64,000 bases of DNA from Flaviramulus_B aquimarinus (GTDB lineage: Bacteria > Bacteroidota > Bacteroidia > Flavobacteriales > Flavobacteriaceae), in contig NZ_BAABJH010000001.1 of the NCBI RefSeq assembly GCF_039543205.1, positions 248,001-312,000 of the forward strand, written 5' to 3'. Position 1 is the first letter of the stretch; every line of letters begins with the position of its first letter. The notes below the pieces were generated by a model that ran no database searches, was not told the origin of the DNA, and saw only the letters and a program-made list of their open reading frames with translations. A program made the position numbers and the translations under genes. Shown here piece after piece: positions 44,775-54,485 of the stretch.

Positions 44775-45554
44775 TTAAAACTTATCTGGTTTATTAAACA
44801 TAAATCTAACACTATGTATATACTTTAATACGGCATACCAAAAATCGATAAAAAACCCTTTAATCAATCTTATTATCGACATTACAAAACCTTTGGATGC
44901 TTTAAAAAAACTAACATCTTTATGCCAAAGCTGATAATTACCAACTAAATCATTTTTAAATCTGAAATACAATTGCTTTTTACTTCTTTTTATTTGATAA
45001 CAAAAAATAGATTCTACAAAATCAATTTCATAGCCGCTTTTTAAAACACGAACCGTCCACTCTTTGTCTTCAAAAGTTGCAACGTCTTCTTTAAAAGGAA
45101 ATTTCTCCCAAACTTGCTTACTAAAAGCTGATCCTGAAAAAATTAAACCTGATTTATTTGGATCTTCCTTCGCATTAATCTTATTAATAAAATTTGTATA
45201 ATCATTTGGATTATGCAAACATCGCACACCTGCTAAATTAGGGTTATGATTAAACTTAAGCTTAATCAGTTTAAAAAAATCATGGCTTACTGGATAAGAA
45301 TGTGCACTAAACATAACTATAATTGGAAACTTAGTTTGCTTTACTGCAAAATTAGCACTGCCGCCATAGCTAAAGTTTTTTATGGTAATAAATTTTGCTC
45401 CATACTGATTCGAAACGGCCTCACTTTTATCGGTCGATAAATTATCTATGACTATAATTTCTCCAATATCATTTATATAGCGCTCTGTTAAATTTTTAAG
45501 CAGAAAAGCGAGTGCTTGATCTTGGTTTTTATTTCTAATGACTACCGATATCAT
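44775..45554 (-). CDS. GT2-family glycosyltransferase with altered DXD
   Basis: A 259-residue GT-A protein of the GT2 family (SVVIRNKNQDQALAFLLKNL, IIVIDNLSTDKS, GSANFAVKQTKFPIIVMF). The metal-binding DXD position is Ser83-Ala84-His85 (FSAHSYP), as seen in a branch of rhamnosyltransferase-like members, and a later acidic pair (FEDKEWTVRVL, about 160-170) is kept. So it may be active with a changed metal site. It shares one base with the following GT2 gene (ATAATG). Confidence 0.82.
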   Translation of the reverse strand: MISVVIRNKNQDQALAFLLKNLTERYINDIGEIIVIDNLSTDKSEAVSNQYGAKFITIKNFSYGGSANFAVKQTKFPIIVMFSAHSYPVSHDFFKLIKLKFNHNPNLAGVRCLHNPNDYTNFINKINAKEDPNKSGLIFSGSAFSKQVWEKFPFKEDVATFEDKEWTVRVLKSGYEIDFVESIFCYQIKRSKKQLYFRFKNDLVGNYQLWHKDVSFFKASKGFVMSIIRLIKGFFIDFWYAVLKYIHSVRFMFNKPDKF

Positions 45555-46408
45555 TATTCCTGTTTTAATAATAGGTTTCTTATCGCTCTAAAAGGTTTGG
45601 TCATTAATTTACCCAATTTATATTCAAATGAATTTTTTATTTTCATAGTTTCAGTCCTATGGGTTTTAATATCGTATAACAATACTTTAATAAAATTATC
45701 AAAATCTTCAACATATAATTCTTTATGTTTTGTAAAAATATATGTTTTTGAATTTTCAAAATGATGTTTTATAGCATCTGTTTGTCTTGATATTTTTGCC
45801 TTTCTGTAAAAAAATAAAAATGAATCCATAACTTTATAATTCCATCCTCTTTTAGTAACGGCTATCCAGAATTCCCAGTCTTCAAAACCTTCTTTCATAG
45901 CTTCATCATAACCTCCTACCTCTTGCCAGCATTCTTTTCTGTATAAGGATGTTACTATTAATTGGTTTACATATAATAGATTTTTCCAATTCGTGCCCTT
46001 GGGCTTTAATTCATAAGTGGCTTTATTTATATCGTCACTAAAAAACTTAGTGTAGCAAGATATAATTCCTAATGATTTATTGTTCTGTAATTCTGGAAGT
46101 AATTTATTTAAGTAATTTTTAGAAATATAATCATCTGCATCTAATGGCAGGATAAAATTTCCTTTACTAATTTTTATAGCTTCATTTCTAGCTGTGGATG
46201 GACCGCCATTGGCTTTGGACAAATATTTAAACCTTTCATCAAGTTTACACCAACGGAGCGAAACAGCTTCTGTATTATCTGTACTACCATCATTCACGAT
46301 AATACATTCCCAATTGGTATAAGTTTGGTCCATTACAGATTGCAAAGTCTCTTCTAAAAACTTTGCTTGGTTGTAGCACGGAACGATTATGGAAACTAGC
46401 TCATCCAT
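45554..46408 (-). CDS. GT2-family glycosyltransferase
   Basis: A 284-residue GT2 transferase, canonical: VSIIVPCYNQAKFLEETLQSV, CIIVNDGSTDNT (35-46), Asp90-Ala-Asp92-Asp93 (LPLDADDYIS), and GFEDWEFWIAV for the acceptor side (about 170-180). The C-terminus is hydrophilic and ends basic. It overlaps the next gene by one base, and upstream a GT2 gene starts two bases away. Confidence 0.92.
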   Translation of the reverse strand: MDELVSIIVPCYNQAKFLEETLQSVMDQTYTNWECIIVNDGSTDNTEAVSLRWCKLDERFKYLSKANGGPSTARNEAIKISKGNFILPLDADDYISKNYLNKLLPELQNNKSLGIISCYTKFFSDDINKATYELKPKGTNWKNLLYVNQLIVTSLYRKECWQEVGGYDEAMKEGFEDWEFWIAVTKRGWNYKVMDSFLFFYRKAKISRQTDAIKHHFENSKTYIFTKHKELYVEDFDNFIKVLLYDIKTHRTETMKIKNSFEYKLGKLMTKPFRAIRNLLLKQE

Positions 46409-46410
46409 CT

Positions 46411-47187
46411 TTAAAATTTATTTAAAAACCCTAGTTTAATTAAAAGTTTTATAATTCTTGAGGCTCTTAAATTATTCAACGTATTTCTAAAGGTAATAAC
46501 ATCATCTAAATCTTGCATATAGGCCGAATAGTAGGTGTTTAAAACCTCCTTTATTTCATTTTGCTTAATAACGCTGTTCTTTGGATCAGAACTCATCCCT
46601 CCTATTAAAAATGTTGACAAAGGTTTACTAACATGTCTGTATGTAACGCTATATCTACAAATGGCATCCATAAAAAATTTCCAATCTGATACGATCTTAA
46701 AATCTTCTTTATAGAATTCAGTTCTAACAAAAATATCTTTTTTAATAAAAGTGGCTGGATGTGGCAATGTGTCTTTTACAAAATATGAAAACGAAAGCAA
46801 ATCTGGATACTCCTTTATAAAGGTCTTGTTTCCTTCAATAACTTGAAGATTGAAATAAATAATGTCTTGTTCTTTTATTTGAAGGTGGTTTTCTTCTAAA
46901 ACTTTTGAACTATAAAAATAATCACCGCTATTTAAAAACAACACATATTCACCATTTGCTTTTTTTACGCCTTTATTCATGGCATGATAAATACCGTTAT
47001 CTAGCTCGCTAACCTTATAATCAAACATCGCGTTATGACTCTCAAGATAATCAGCACTTCCATCAGTTGATCCACCATCTACAACTAGATATTCAAAATC
47101 TGTATAGGTTTGACTTTTAACACTGTTAACTGTTTTTTTGAGCCCTTCCAGGTTGTTATAATTAATTGTAATGATAGAAATCTTCAA
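46411..47187 (-). CDS. GT2-family glycosyltransferase (WcaA-like)
   Basis: A 258-residue GT2 transferase: KISIITINYNNLEGLKKTVNSV, LVVDGGSTDGS, and Asn86-Ser-Gly-Asp89 (FLNSGDYFY), a DXD variant frequent in this branch; then KEDFKIVSDWKFFMDAI (about 175-195). The start codon is TTG (no ATG nearby and the fold begins right at it). Two bases before the next gene. The sugar is not determined. Confidence 0.88.
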   Translation of the reverse strand: MKISIITINYNNLEGLKKTVNSVKSQTYTDFEYLVVDGGSTDGSADYLESHNAMFDYKVSELDNGIYHAMNKGVKKANGEYVLFLNSGDYFYSSKVLEENHLQIKEQDIIYFNLQVIEGNKTFIKEYPDLLSFSYFVKDTLPHPATFIKKDIFVRTEFYKEDFKIVSDWKFFMDAICRYSVTYRHVSKPLSTFLIGGMSSDPKNSVIKQNEIKEVLNTYYSAYMQDLDDVITFRNTLNNLRASRIIKLLIKLGFLNKF

Positions 47188-47203
47188 ACTTGATGTTTTT
47201 AGC

Positions 47204-48469
47204 TTAGTTCAAAATACTTTTATATAAGTTAATGTAACGGTTAGCTTGGAGCATTAAATCGTAATTCTCTATAGCTTTAGACCTTATTTCAGAAGAATTA
47301 AATACAACATCGTTATTTAAAAACTTCAACAGGGTATTTTTTAGTGCTTCTGAATTAATAGTATTGACTAAATATCCGTTAATTTCGTTTTGGACCATAT
47401 CTGTAATACCTCCTACTGCAAAACCAATAACGGGTGTGCCACACATTAATGATTCAAGTACAGTATTTGGCAAATTATCCATTAATGATGGTATAACAAA
47501 AACATCGGCTGCTGAATATGCCATACTCATCATTTTTTCATCATTTATCACCCCTAATTCTATTAAGTTATTTAGTGATTTGATTGCCACTTTTTTACTA
47601 CCAACAGCACATAAAACAACATTATCATCCTTTAACTCAGCAAAAGCTTTTTTAAGAAAATGAAACCCTTTACGATGGTTATTATTTATAGATTCTGCTA
47701 CAAACAAAACAACTTTTTTGTCTTTAGGAATACCTAAAACGTTTCTTGAAAAGTCTTTATTTCTTAAGTTATAAATATTTTTATCTATACCATAAGGTAT
47801 ATGCAATACTTTACTACTTGTAAAAACCGAACTGGCTTTAGCTTCATTGACTAACCATTTTGAGGGTGCTACAATGGTTATGTTTTTATTATTTTTAAAA
47901 AGCTGGTTTTTAAAGTTTAAATAATGGGTTTCATATTGGTTTTCTACAGCCTCTTTTTCTCTTAAAATGGGGTTACCCTGAGTATCCATGTCTATAATGG
48001 TTTCAAGATAATGCTCGCCTCCCGTAAATGGGTTCATATCGTGTAAGGTCCAAACCACAGGCTTTGTGTTTTTTTTAAAAAAAGATTTATAATCTAAAAA
48101 ACCTGCTACCCAATGTAAATTAATAATATCAGCTTCTTTATACCATTCATTTTCTGTAATATCATAATCTGAAAAAGGGAAACTAAAAAGTTCTAATTTT
48201 GATGATCTATGCTTAACAAAGGCCTCTTCTTTACTCGTTTTCTTTTTTTTGATTTTTAATTCTATCAACGATTTACGAAATAGTTTTTTTACTTTTTGAA
48301 ATAACGTTTTCTGCTTTGGTTGAACAAGGTAGGTTTTAGGTATTCGGTTGCTCTTTTGCATTAATATGACTTTAGAGTCCACGCCGCTTTTTAAAAGTCC
48401 ATCGTGCAATCTTAGGCATGCATTTGCTGCACCGCCATAATCATATGTATTTACAATTAAGATTTTCAC
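47204..48469 (-). CDS. GT4-family glycosyltransferase (WcaC-like)
   Basis: A 421-residue GT4 transferase with the WcaC-type signature: ILIVNTYDYGGAANACLRLHDGLL, IINLHWVAGFLDYKSFFK (about 135-155), VWTLHDMNPFTGGEHY (about 158-175), VVLFVAESINNNHRKGFHFL, and VIPSLMDNLPNTVLESLMCGTPV (about 322-345). The Cys of the usual GGCHY is Glu. A basic stretch at about 65-85 (KLFRKSLIELKIKKKKT) could help membrane binding. Seventeen bases to its downstream GT2. Confidence 0.9.
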   Translation of the reverse strand: MKILIVNTYDYGGAANACLRLHDGLLKSGVDSKVILMQKSNRIPKTYLVQPKQKTLFQKVKKLFRKSLIELKIKKKKTSKEEAFVKHRSSKLELFSFPFSDYDITENEWYKEADIINLHWVAGFLDYKSFFKKNTKPVVWTLHDMNPFTGGEHYLETIIDMDTQGNPILREKEAVENQYETHYLNFKNQLFKNNKNITIVAPSKWLVNEAKASSVFTSSKVLHIPYGIDKNIYNLRNKDFSRNVLGIPKDKKVVLFVAESINNNHRKGFHFLKKAFAELKDDNVVLCAVGSKKVAIKSLNNLIELGVINDEKMMSMAYSAADVFVIPSLMDNLPNTVLESLMCGTPVIGFAVGGITDMVQNEINGYLVNTINSEALKNTLLKFLNNDVVFNSSEIRSKAIENYDLMLQANRYINLYKSILN

Positions 48470-48470
48470 T

Positions 48471-50168
48471 TTATTTATTTTTTATCCCAAATATATTCAA
48501 CTGCATATCCATATCTCTATAGGTATTTACTCTAACAAAAGGTGCCTTACTTGATAGCCCTGCAGATATATATAGTCTGAAATTATTTTTCTTAAGTATT
48601 TCAACTATCTCACCTATGGTCTGTTCTTCGTCAATATAAGAATGATATTCTATAAAAATCCTTTCCACAAAATGCAAATTAGATTCAATAGATTTTAACA
48701 CAACGGTCTCTGCACCTTCAATATCTAATTTTAAAAAATCAACGGATTGATTTAAATATGGGTTTAAGTCAACAACCTTAACGGTATTTAAGGTTTTTGA
48801 TTTAATATCTTTAAAGCTAATTGCGCCTGCATCTGCTCCTTCGGAATTGAAAGATAGTTGTGTGTCTTCATTCCAAAGTCCTTTATTAATTAAACTGACA
48901 TCTTTAAACCCAAAAGTCTCTATATTTTTTTTAAATATTTTAAAAATCCCTTCGTCTGGTTCGAAAGAAACTATTTTAGATTCTGGAAACTGTGTTTTTA
49001 AATAAATTGTTGACATCCCAATATTAGCACCGCCATCTATAATATAAGGTGTTCTATTTGATGTGTTGAATTTGTAAATGTGTTCTTGAAATATTTCGTT
49101 AAACATAAAAGCGTACGAGGCCCCATCTGCTACTACCATTTGTTTACCTAGTAGAGTTGTACTGGTTTGTTTAAACCTTGGCAATTGCATCAACCGATTT
49201 AACTCTTTTTGTTGCTTAAATTGAAACTTACGCCTTATTAATTGCAAAATCTCGGGTGCAATGGCCTTTCTGATTTTTTTCTTAAGTAACTGCATGAAAG
49301 CGGTATTGTTTTTAAAATTACCCCTTTTTATTTTTTTAATGATATGGGATTTTATTTCTATATTTAATTTCTTAATGCCAATGTTGGTGGTACTTATAAA
49401 ATTATCATTAACGGTTTTATGATCTTCTGTTAAACAGTGAAGTCCGCTACCATCCAACCCAATATTTTGCAATAAGGGTTTATTAGGAAAAAGAAAAACA
49501 CCTTTATTAAAATGCATTGAAACATAAAATCTTACGGCCCATGAATCATTTTTTCCTGCAACTTGGTCTTTTAACATTTGAAAGTAATTCAAATGTCCAA
49601 AAATTAAATCGGATTGTAAATTTCTATCTTGAACTTCTTTTAATAGTTCGTAACCATTAAAATTAATTTTATTCCACCTATCCACCCAAGTGGCATAACC
49701 CCAAGAACTCATTATGGGTAAAAAATATGTTGGATCTTTTATTTGTTTTGAACTAGGAAAACAATATCCTGTTACACCATAAACACGTTCTTCATTTTTG
49801 TATACTTCTAAACCTTTGTTTATAAAGCTTAAAAAATGTTTACCTACTATAATATCATCCTCCAAAACAATAATATTACCATATGCCTCTATAACTTTTG
49901 TAACACCATTTATTACTGATTTTGATAATCCTAAATTTTTATCGCTAACAATTACATTTACCTTTTTAAAGCGTTCTTCGGTTTGTGCTATTTTAACAAC
50001 TTGGTTTATATTTTTTAAATTCTCTGGATTTGTATTTGGCTTTGGTCCATCGCAAAATATGTACAAATTACTTTCTATTGCCTCTTGATTTAATGCTAAT
50101 GCATTAAGTGTTTTTTGCAAATGCACAGGTCTGTTGTATGCAAAAATTACAATAGGTGCAAAACTCAT
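48471..50168 (-). CDS. Fusion: GT2-like glycosyltransferase and FkbM methyltransferase
   Basis: A 565-residue fusion. Residues 1-250 are a GT2-like transferase (IVIFAYNRPVHLQKTLNAL, IVLEDDIIVG with Asp104-Asp105, then MSSWGYATWVDRWNKI). A basic linker of about 70 residues follows (280-340). Residues about 345-545 are an FkbM-type SAM methyltransferase: YIIDGGANIGMSTIYL (375-390), IVSFEPDEGIF, LKLDIEGAE (about 470). The pair may add a sugar and methylate it, or cap a chain. FkbM-type enzymes methylate sugar hydroxyls. Confidence 0.87.
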   Translation of the reverse strand: MSFAPIVIFAYNRPVHLQKTLNALALNQEAIESNLYIFCDGPKPNTNPENLKNINQVVKIAQTEERFKKVNVIVSDKNLGLSKSVINGVTKVIEAYGNIIVLEDDIIVGKHFLSFINKGLEVYKNEERVYGVTGYCFPSSKQIKDPTYFLPIMSSWGYATWVDRWNKINFNGYELLKEVQDRNLQSDLIFGHLNYFQMLKDQVAGKNDSWAVRFYVSMHFNKGVFLFPNKPLLQNIGLDGSGLHCLTEDHKTVNDNFISTTNIGIKKLNIEIKSHIIKKIKRGNFKNNTAFMQLLKKKIRKAIAPEILQLIRRKFQFKQQKELNRLMQLPRFKQTSTTLLGKQMVVADGASYAFMFNEIFQEHIYKFNTSNRTPYIIDGGANIGMSTIYLKTQFPESKIVSFEPDEGIFKIFKKNIETFGFKDVSLINKGLWNEDTQLSFNSEGADAGAISFKDIKSKTLNTVKVVDLNPYLNQSVDFLKLDIEGAETVVLKSIESNLHFVERIFIEYHSYIDEEQTIGEIVEILKKNNFRLYISAGLSSKAPFVRVNTYRDMDMQLNIFGIKNK

Positions 50169-50224
50169 AGTCTTTTATTTTTATACAAAAACAGGTGTTT
50201 TTTTGAAATTAATTATTTAAAAAA

Positions 50225-51118
50225 TTATATATAATGCATTCCTAATGTTTTATTAACTTTTCTACTATTGTTAATATCATGGACTTTACTATTAATTAAT
50301 TTTAGTTGTTCATTACAATATTTTACTTTAAAAAAATTAAATTTTAAAACGGATAAAAACCGTGTGTGTTTTAATTGTGATACCCGCTCTTCAACATTAT
50401 TCTCAATATTTATATCTGTCCATTTTAAAATATAAAACAGATCTGGACGCGAATTATTTTTTTTATGCGCTTCTTTTTTAACAAGTTCTCTATCATGTAA
50501 TACAAATGCATTGGGTACAACACCAACTTTTAACCCATGATATTTTAACCTTTGACAATAATTAACATCTTCTCCATAATGAAAAAAAACAGGATCGAAT
50601 CCTCCTATTTTTCTTAAAGTACTTTTTGGCAATAGCCAACATGCTGCATTAACAAAGGGGACTTCATATATGTCTGATAAACGCCCTTTAATGGCATCAA
50701 AATACAGGAAGTTATTATTGTCGTAAGTTATATAATTTGAAAACCCACTATCTAATTTATTGGCTAATCCATTTAAATGTATTGGGCTTATAACACCAAA
50801 AGCCGTATGACTCTTGTGTACTTCTATTAATTTTTTGATGGTACCACTTTCTAAATAGGCATCTTGGTTTAACAAAAGCACATAGTCTGCTCCAGCTTTT
50901 AAAGCGTGACTTATCCCTTTATTATTGGCTGCTCCAAATCCTAAATTTTTTTTTAGTTCCAATATATCAACTTCTGGATAATTATCTTTAATATGGGATA
51001 CCGTTTCATCATTAGAAGCATTATCTACAACTATTACATTATAGTTTTCACAACTTTTTAGGCATTTTTCAATCCATTTAATGCCATTATAGGTTATAAT
51101 TATAATATAAACAGTCAT
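50225..51118 (-). CDS. GT2-family glycosyltransferase (rhamnosyltransferase-like)
   Basis: A 297-residue GT2 transferase of the rhamnosyltransferase-like branch. TVYIIIITYNGIKWIEKCLKS, VIVVDNASNDETV, Asn84-Gln-Asp86 (LLLNQDAYLE), FHYGEDVNYCQRLKYHGLKVG (about 180-200) and a final helical stretch. The NQD and YGEDVNYC are typical of enzymes adding rhamnose or related deoxy sugars, but donor assignment is only a guess. Nine bases from the pyruvyltransferase-family gene upstream. Confidence 0.86.
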   Translation of the reverse strand: MTVYIIIITYNGIKWIEKCLKSCENYNVIVVDNASNDETVSHIKDNYPEVDILELKKNLGFGAANNKGISHALKAGADYVLLLNQDAYLESGTIKKLIEVHKSHTAFGVISPIHLNGLANKLDSGFSNYITYDNNNFLYFDAIKGRLSDIYEVPFVNAACWLLPKSTLRKIGGFDPVFFHYGEDVNYCQRLKYHGLKVGVVPNAFVLHDRELVKKEAHKKNNSRPDLFYILKWTDINIENNVEERVSQLKHTRFLSVLKFNFFKVKYCNEQLKLINSKVHDINNSRKVNKTLGMHYI

Positions 51119-51126
51119 ACTTTTTT

Positions 51127-52278
51127 TTAGCGAAATTTACTTAGCATTCTATAGAACTTAAGATTTAAATTCAATAGTTTTTCGAATATAATGATATATA
51201 AGCTAAAAGTTGACGACTTCCTCTGTTTAATGATATCATCTATTTTATTCCAATGTGTATTTAAATCTGACTGAATCTTTTGTCTTGCTTTTTTTGACAA
51301 AATTGCTGGCGAATTAGTTCTTTTCAAAGCTTCATCAAACGATTTACAGATAACGTTACTTTCTAACGCTGCTATTTCCAACAATCCTATAAACTTATTT
51401 AAAGGTTTTTTATTTAAAACCAATAATGCTGGAATACCATAAGACAATGCTGTTATAAAGGCATGCATTGATGATCCAAAAAAGTGTTTACCATGGCCTA
51501 TAACTTGGGCAACTTTTTTAAGTTCATCGGAGTTTACAATCGTATGTTCTGATTTCATTTTTTTAGAAACCTTAATTGTAAATGCTTTATCTCCATGGCA
51601 ATCACCAATAACAATTAGTTTAATGGGCATTTTAAGCTTACTAGATATCTGGTCTAAACCTAACGCGGTTTCTTCAATATTAATATGGTAGCGCTCATTT
51701 AAGTTTACAGTTATATAATCAGAAACTTTGGTTTTTTCTAATGGCCATAGCTTATTGATTTCAAATGCTGTATCTGGTACAACAGTTAACTTACTTTCAA
51801 AAATTGTTTTATTCTTAAATGTTCTACACGCAATCTCTTTACTAAATCGGTCTCTAAAAGCGACATAATTTGAATTTTTAAATGTGGCTGAGGCAATTCT
51901 TTTTTTTATATATCTATTGAAGTTTTTTGATATACCTGGTGCATTAAATATATAGGGGATTTTTTGTTCAATAGCCATTTTGGCTGCTCCAACCCAAAGG
52001 TTGGCATATGAAAACCCTGTTATATTATTATAAACGGTGTTGTGATTATCTAATAAATGTATAATGTTGCCACCTCCTATAGCTATGGCATCAAATACAT
52101 TATTTCTAGCTTTTTCAAAAGAAACAATTGGCTTAGCATCTTTAAATACGGTAGGATTGTTTGTTGGCGAAATATGTTCCCATTGATATTTAGGTAACCT
52201 ATATTCTGCTATGTGCGGAAAAAGCAAATCTCCATAATTATCTACATCAAATGTTCCGAAATGTGCTACTTTAATCAT
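51127..52278 (-). CDS. Polysaccharide pyruvyltransferase family protein (second of two)
   Basis: A 383-residue pyruvyltransferase-family protein, larger than the copy at 37048. It has VAHFGTFDVDNYGDLLFPHI (N-terminal), DAIAIGGGNIIHLLDNH (about 62-80), VAFRDRFSKEI and HGKHFFGSSMHAFITALSYGIPALLV (about 260-285). It could add pyruvate ketals to a second position or act as a transferase. Two family members in one block suggest an acidic polymer. It lies next to wzt (53-base gap). Confidence 0.85.
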   Translation of the reverse strand: MIKVAHFGTFDVDNYGDLLFPHIAEYRLPKYQWEHISPTNNPTVFKDAKPIVSFEKARNNVFDAIAIGGGNIIHLLDNHNTVYNNITGFSYANLWVGAAKMAIEQKIPYIFNAPGISKNFNRYIKKRIASATFKNSNYVAFRDRFSKEIACRTFKNKTIFESKLTVVPDTAFEINKLWPLEKTKVSDYITVNLNERYHINIEETALGLDQISSKLKMPIKLIVIGDCHGDKAFTIKVSKKMKSEHTIVNSDELKKVAQVIGHGKHFFGSSMHAFITALSYGIPALLVLNKKPLNKFIGLLEIAALESNVICKSFDEALKRTNSPAILSKKARQKIQSDLNTHWNKIDDIIKQRKSSTFSLYIIIFEKLLNLNLKFYRMLSKFR

Positions 52279-52330
52279 GGTCTAATAATTCAGTGTCTTT
52301 GGTCTGGTAAATTAATTTAAAATAACAGAA

Positions 52331-53575
52331 TTAATACCATTTATATTCAGCTAAAAATTTAGATTTTAATGCTGTTGGTTTCAAAATAACACCACAGTTA
52401 AAAAAATCGCTATTTATAACTTCAATAATTAAACACTTTTTCAATCGTTCTAATTCAATATTATCTCTAATTACACCAATATTTATATAATAAAATCCTT
52501 GGGGCAATGGATTTCTTTGAATTTCACAAACGTGGTTCTCATTGCTTTGATCTATATATCCTTCATTAAAATACTCTGATGATAGGTGCAATATTTTTTC
52601 GTCATTAAAATTATACACGCCAAGATGAATATTTATCTTACCTGTATACTTTGAATTTAATTGAAATTGAATTTTTAAATTATCACCTGAAGCAATAAGC
52701 TTTTCCTTTATTTTTATTTTTTTAATGAATGCATTATTATCATTAGCCGAATAGGTTAAATTGGTGTTTTTTTCAATGTTGTTAGCAAGGTAATACTCAA
52801 CACAACTTTCTATATCACCTTCAAAAGAGGTATATCCATTTTCTAAAACAATCCCTCTACTACATAAACTTTTTACTGCGGCCATATTGTGACTAACAAA
52901 AAGAACCGTTCTTCCTTGGCCTTTACTAATATCCTGCATTTTTCCAATGGCTTTTTTCTGAAATTCGGCATCACCTACTGCCAAAACCTCATCAATTACC
53001 AAAATTTCAGGTTCTAAAAAAGCTGCTACTGCAAAAGCTAAACGCACTGTCATTCCTGATGAATAACGCTTTACGGGTGTATCTATATAACGCTCACAAC
53101 CTGAAAACTCAATAATCTCATCTATTTTTAAGGTGATTTCTTTTTTGGTCATCCCTAAAATTGCGCCATTTAAAAATATATTTTCCCTTCCAGTCATTTC
53201 GCCATGAAAGCCTGTACCTACTTCTAATAATGAGGCTATACGACCTTTTGTTTTAATCTCACCAGTAGTTGGGCTTGTAACCTTAGATAATATTTTTAGC
53301 AAGGTAGATTTACCTGCTCCATTTTTTCCTATAATCCCTAAAACTTCACCTTTCCGGAGTTCAAAATTAATATCTTTTAATGCCCAGACGTATTCTGAGG
53401 TGCCTTTAACACTTCTATCGTTCGCTTCCCCAATTTTTAAGTATGGATCGTCTTTACCTCTAACTTTATGCCACCAGCGATTTAAATCATGGGTAATCGT
53501 TCCTGTACCAACTAAGCCCAAACGATATTGCTTACTTATATTTTCAATTTTTAAAATAATAGAATTGTCTTTCAT
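52331..53575 (-). CDS. O-antigen/capsule ABC exporter ATPase Wzt with C-terminal cargo domain
   Basis: A 414-residue ATPase. The N-terminal part (about 1-255) has the Wzt/TagH form: LKIENISKQYRLG, Walker A IGKNGAGKST, the long YSSGMTVRLAFAVAA signature and ILVIDEVLAVGDAEFQKKA. The C-terminal about 150 residues form a beta-sandwich like Wzt_C, which in E. coli O8/O9a binds the capped chain end. Together with Wzm it exports finished polymers across the inner membrane. I use the ATG at 53575; the TTG at 53590 would lie inside wzm. Confidence 0.92.
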   Translation of the reverse strand: MKDNSIILKIENISKQYRLGLVGTGTITHDLNRWWHKVRGKDDPYLKIGEANDRSVKGTSEYVWALKDINFELRKGEVLGIIGKNGAGKSTLLKILSKVTSPTTGEIKTKGRIASLLEVGTGFHGEMTGRENIFLNGAILGMTKKEITLKIDEIIEFSGCERYIDTPVKRYSSGMTVRLAFAVAAFLEPEILVIDEVLAVGDAEFQKKAIGKMQDISKGQGRTVLFVSHNMAAVKSLCSRGIVLENGYTSFEGDIESCVEYYLANNIEKNTNLTYSANDNNAFIKKIKIKEKLIASGDNLKIQFQLNSKYTGKINIHLGVYNFNDEKILHLSSEYFNEGYIDQSNENHVCEIQRNPLPQGFYYINIGVIRDNIELERLKKCLIIEVINSDFFNCGVILKPTALKSKFLAEYKWY

Positions 53576-53576
53576 T

Positions 53577-54467
53577 TTATACAGTATCAATAAAAGATTT
53601 TTCGGTTTTATTAAAAATAATTAAACCAATTAAAGTGATAACTAAAGTAACGACTAAGGTTAGTATAATACTTTTAGCAGAAAATGACCCTTGGGAGAAA
53701 AACAAATATCTAAACGTATCAATGACATTAGCTAATGGGTTATTTTTTATTATGGGATTAATAAAGGGTGCCATTTCAGGAAAATTATTAGCTATTTTTT
53801 GTACTGCTGCATCTATGGGATACATGACTGCAGAAATATACATTAATAACTGAACTCCAAAACCTACTAAAAAAGTAAGATCTCGGTATTTAGTTGTCAT
53901 GGAAGAAATTACCATGCCTAAGCCCAGTCCAAGTAATCCCATTACGAGAACCAAAATTGGCAATAACCAGATAGCTTCAAAAGCTATGCTACCGGCTTCA
54001 TTATTTAAACTAAAAAACACATAAAACCCGACAAATATTAAAAATTGAATTCCAAATTTAATCAAAGCAGAAATCACAGTTGTAAGCGGCATGATTACCC
54101 TTGGGAAATAAACTTTACTAAAAATACCTTGGTTTTTCCTAAAAGCATCACTGGTGCCTTTTAGACATTCAGAAAAATAATTCCAAATCGTAACACCTGC
54201 GAGGTTAAACAAAAAAGGATGTATGCCTTCGCTTATCTCAATATTGGCTATACCATTAAAAATGATTGTAAAAATCACTGAGGTTATTAATGGTTGAATG
54301 AGATACCACAGTGGTCCTAAAAGGGTTTGTTTATACAAGGTAATAACATCTCGTTTTACAAAAAGCAATAGCAAATCACGATACCTCCAAATCTCTTTAA
54401 GGTTTAAATCAATAACCGCTTTTTTTGATGAAATGGTATATAACCAAGCTTCCTTTTTTCTATTCAA
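53577..54467 (-). CDS. O-antigen/capsule ABC exporter permease Wzm
   Basis: A 296-residue ABC-2 type permease with six membrane helices (about 38-58, 72-95, 115-140, 152-175, 185-205 and 260-285). The N-terminal stretch DLLLFVKRDVITLYKQTLLGPLWYLIQPL, quoted here as residues about 28-60 in part, has the characteristic Arg-Asp and Lys-Gln-Thr motif of Wzm/TagG. With Wzt it forms the exporter. It overlaps the wzt open frame and is 18 bases after the wzc gene. Confidence 0.92.
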   Translation of the reverse strand: MNRKKEAWLYTISSKKAVIDLNLKEIWRYRDLLLLFVKRDVITLYKQTLLGPLWYLIQPLITSVIFTIIFNGIANIEISEGIHPFLFNLAGVTIWNYFSECLKGTSDAFRKNQGIFSKVYFPRVIMPLTTVISALIKFGIQFLIFVGFYVFFSLNNEAGSIAFEAIWLLPILVLVMGLLGLGLGMVISSMTTKYRDLTFLVGFGVQLLMYISAVMYPIDAAVQKIANNFPEMAPFINPIIKNNPLANVIDTFRYLFFSQGSFSAKSIILTLVVTLVITLIGLIIFNKTEKSFIDTV

Positions 54468-54485
54468 TTTAAATATGCTATTAAT

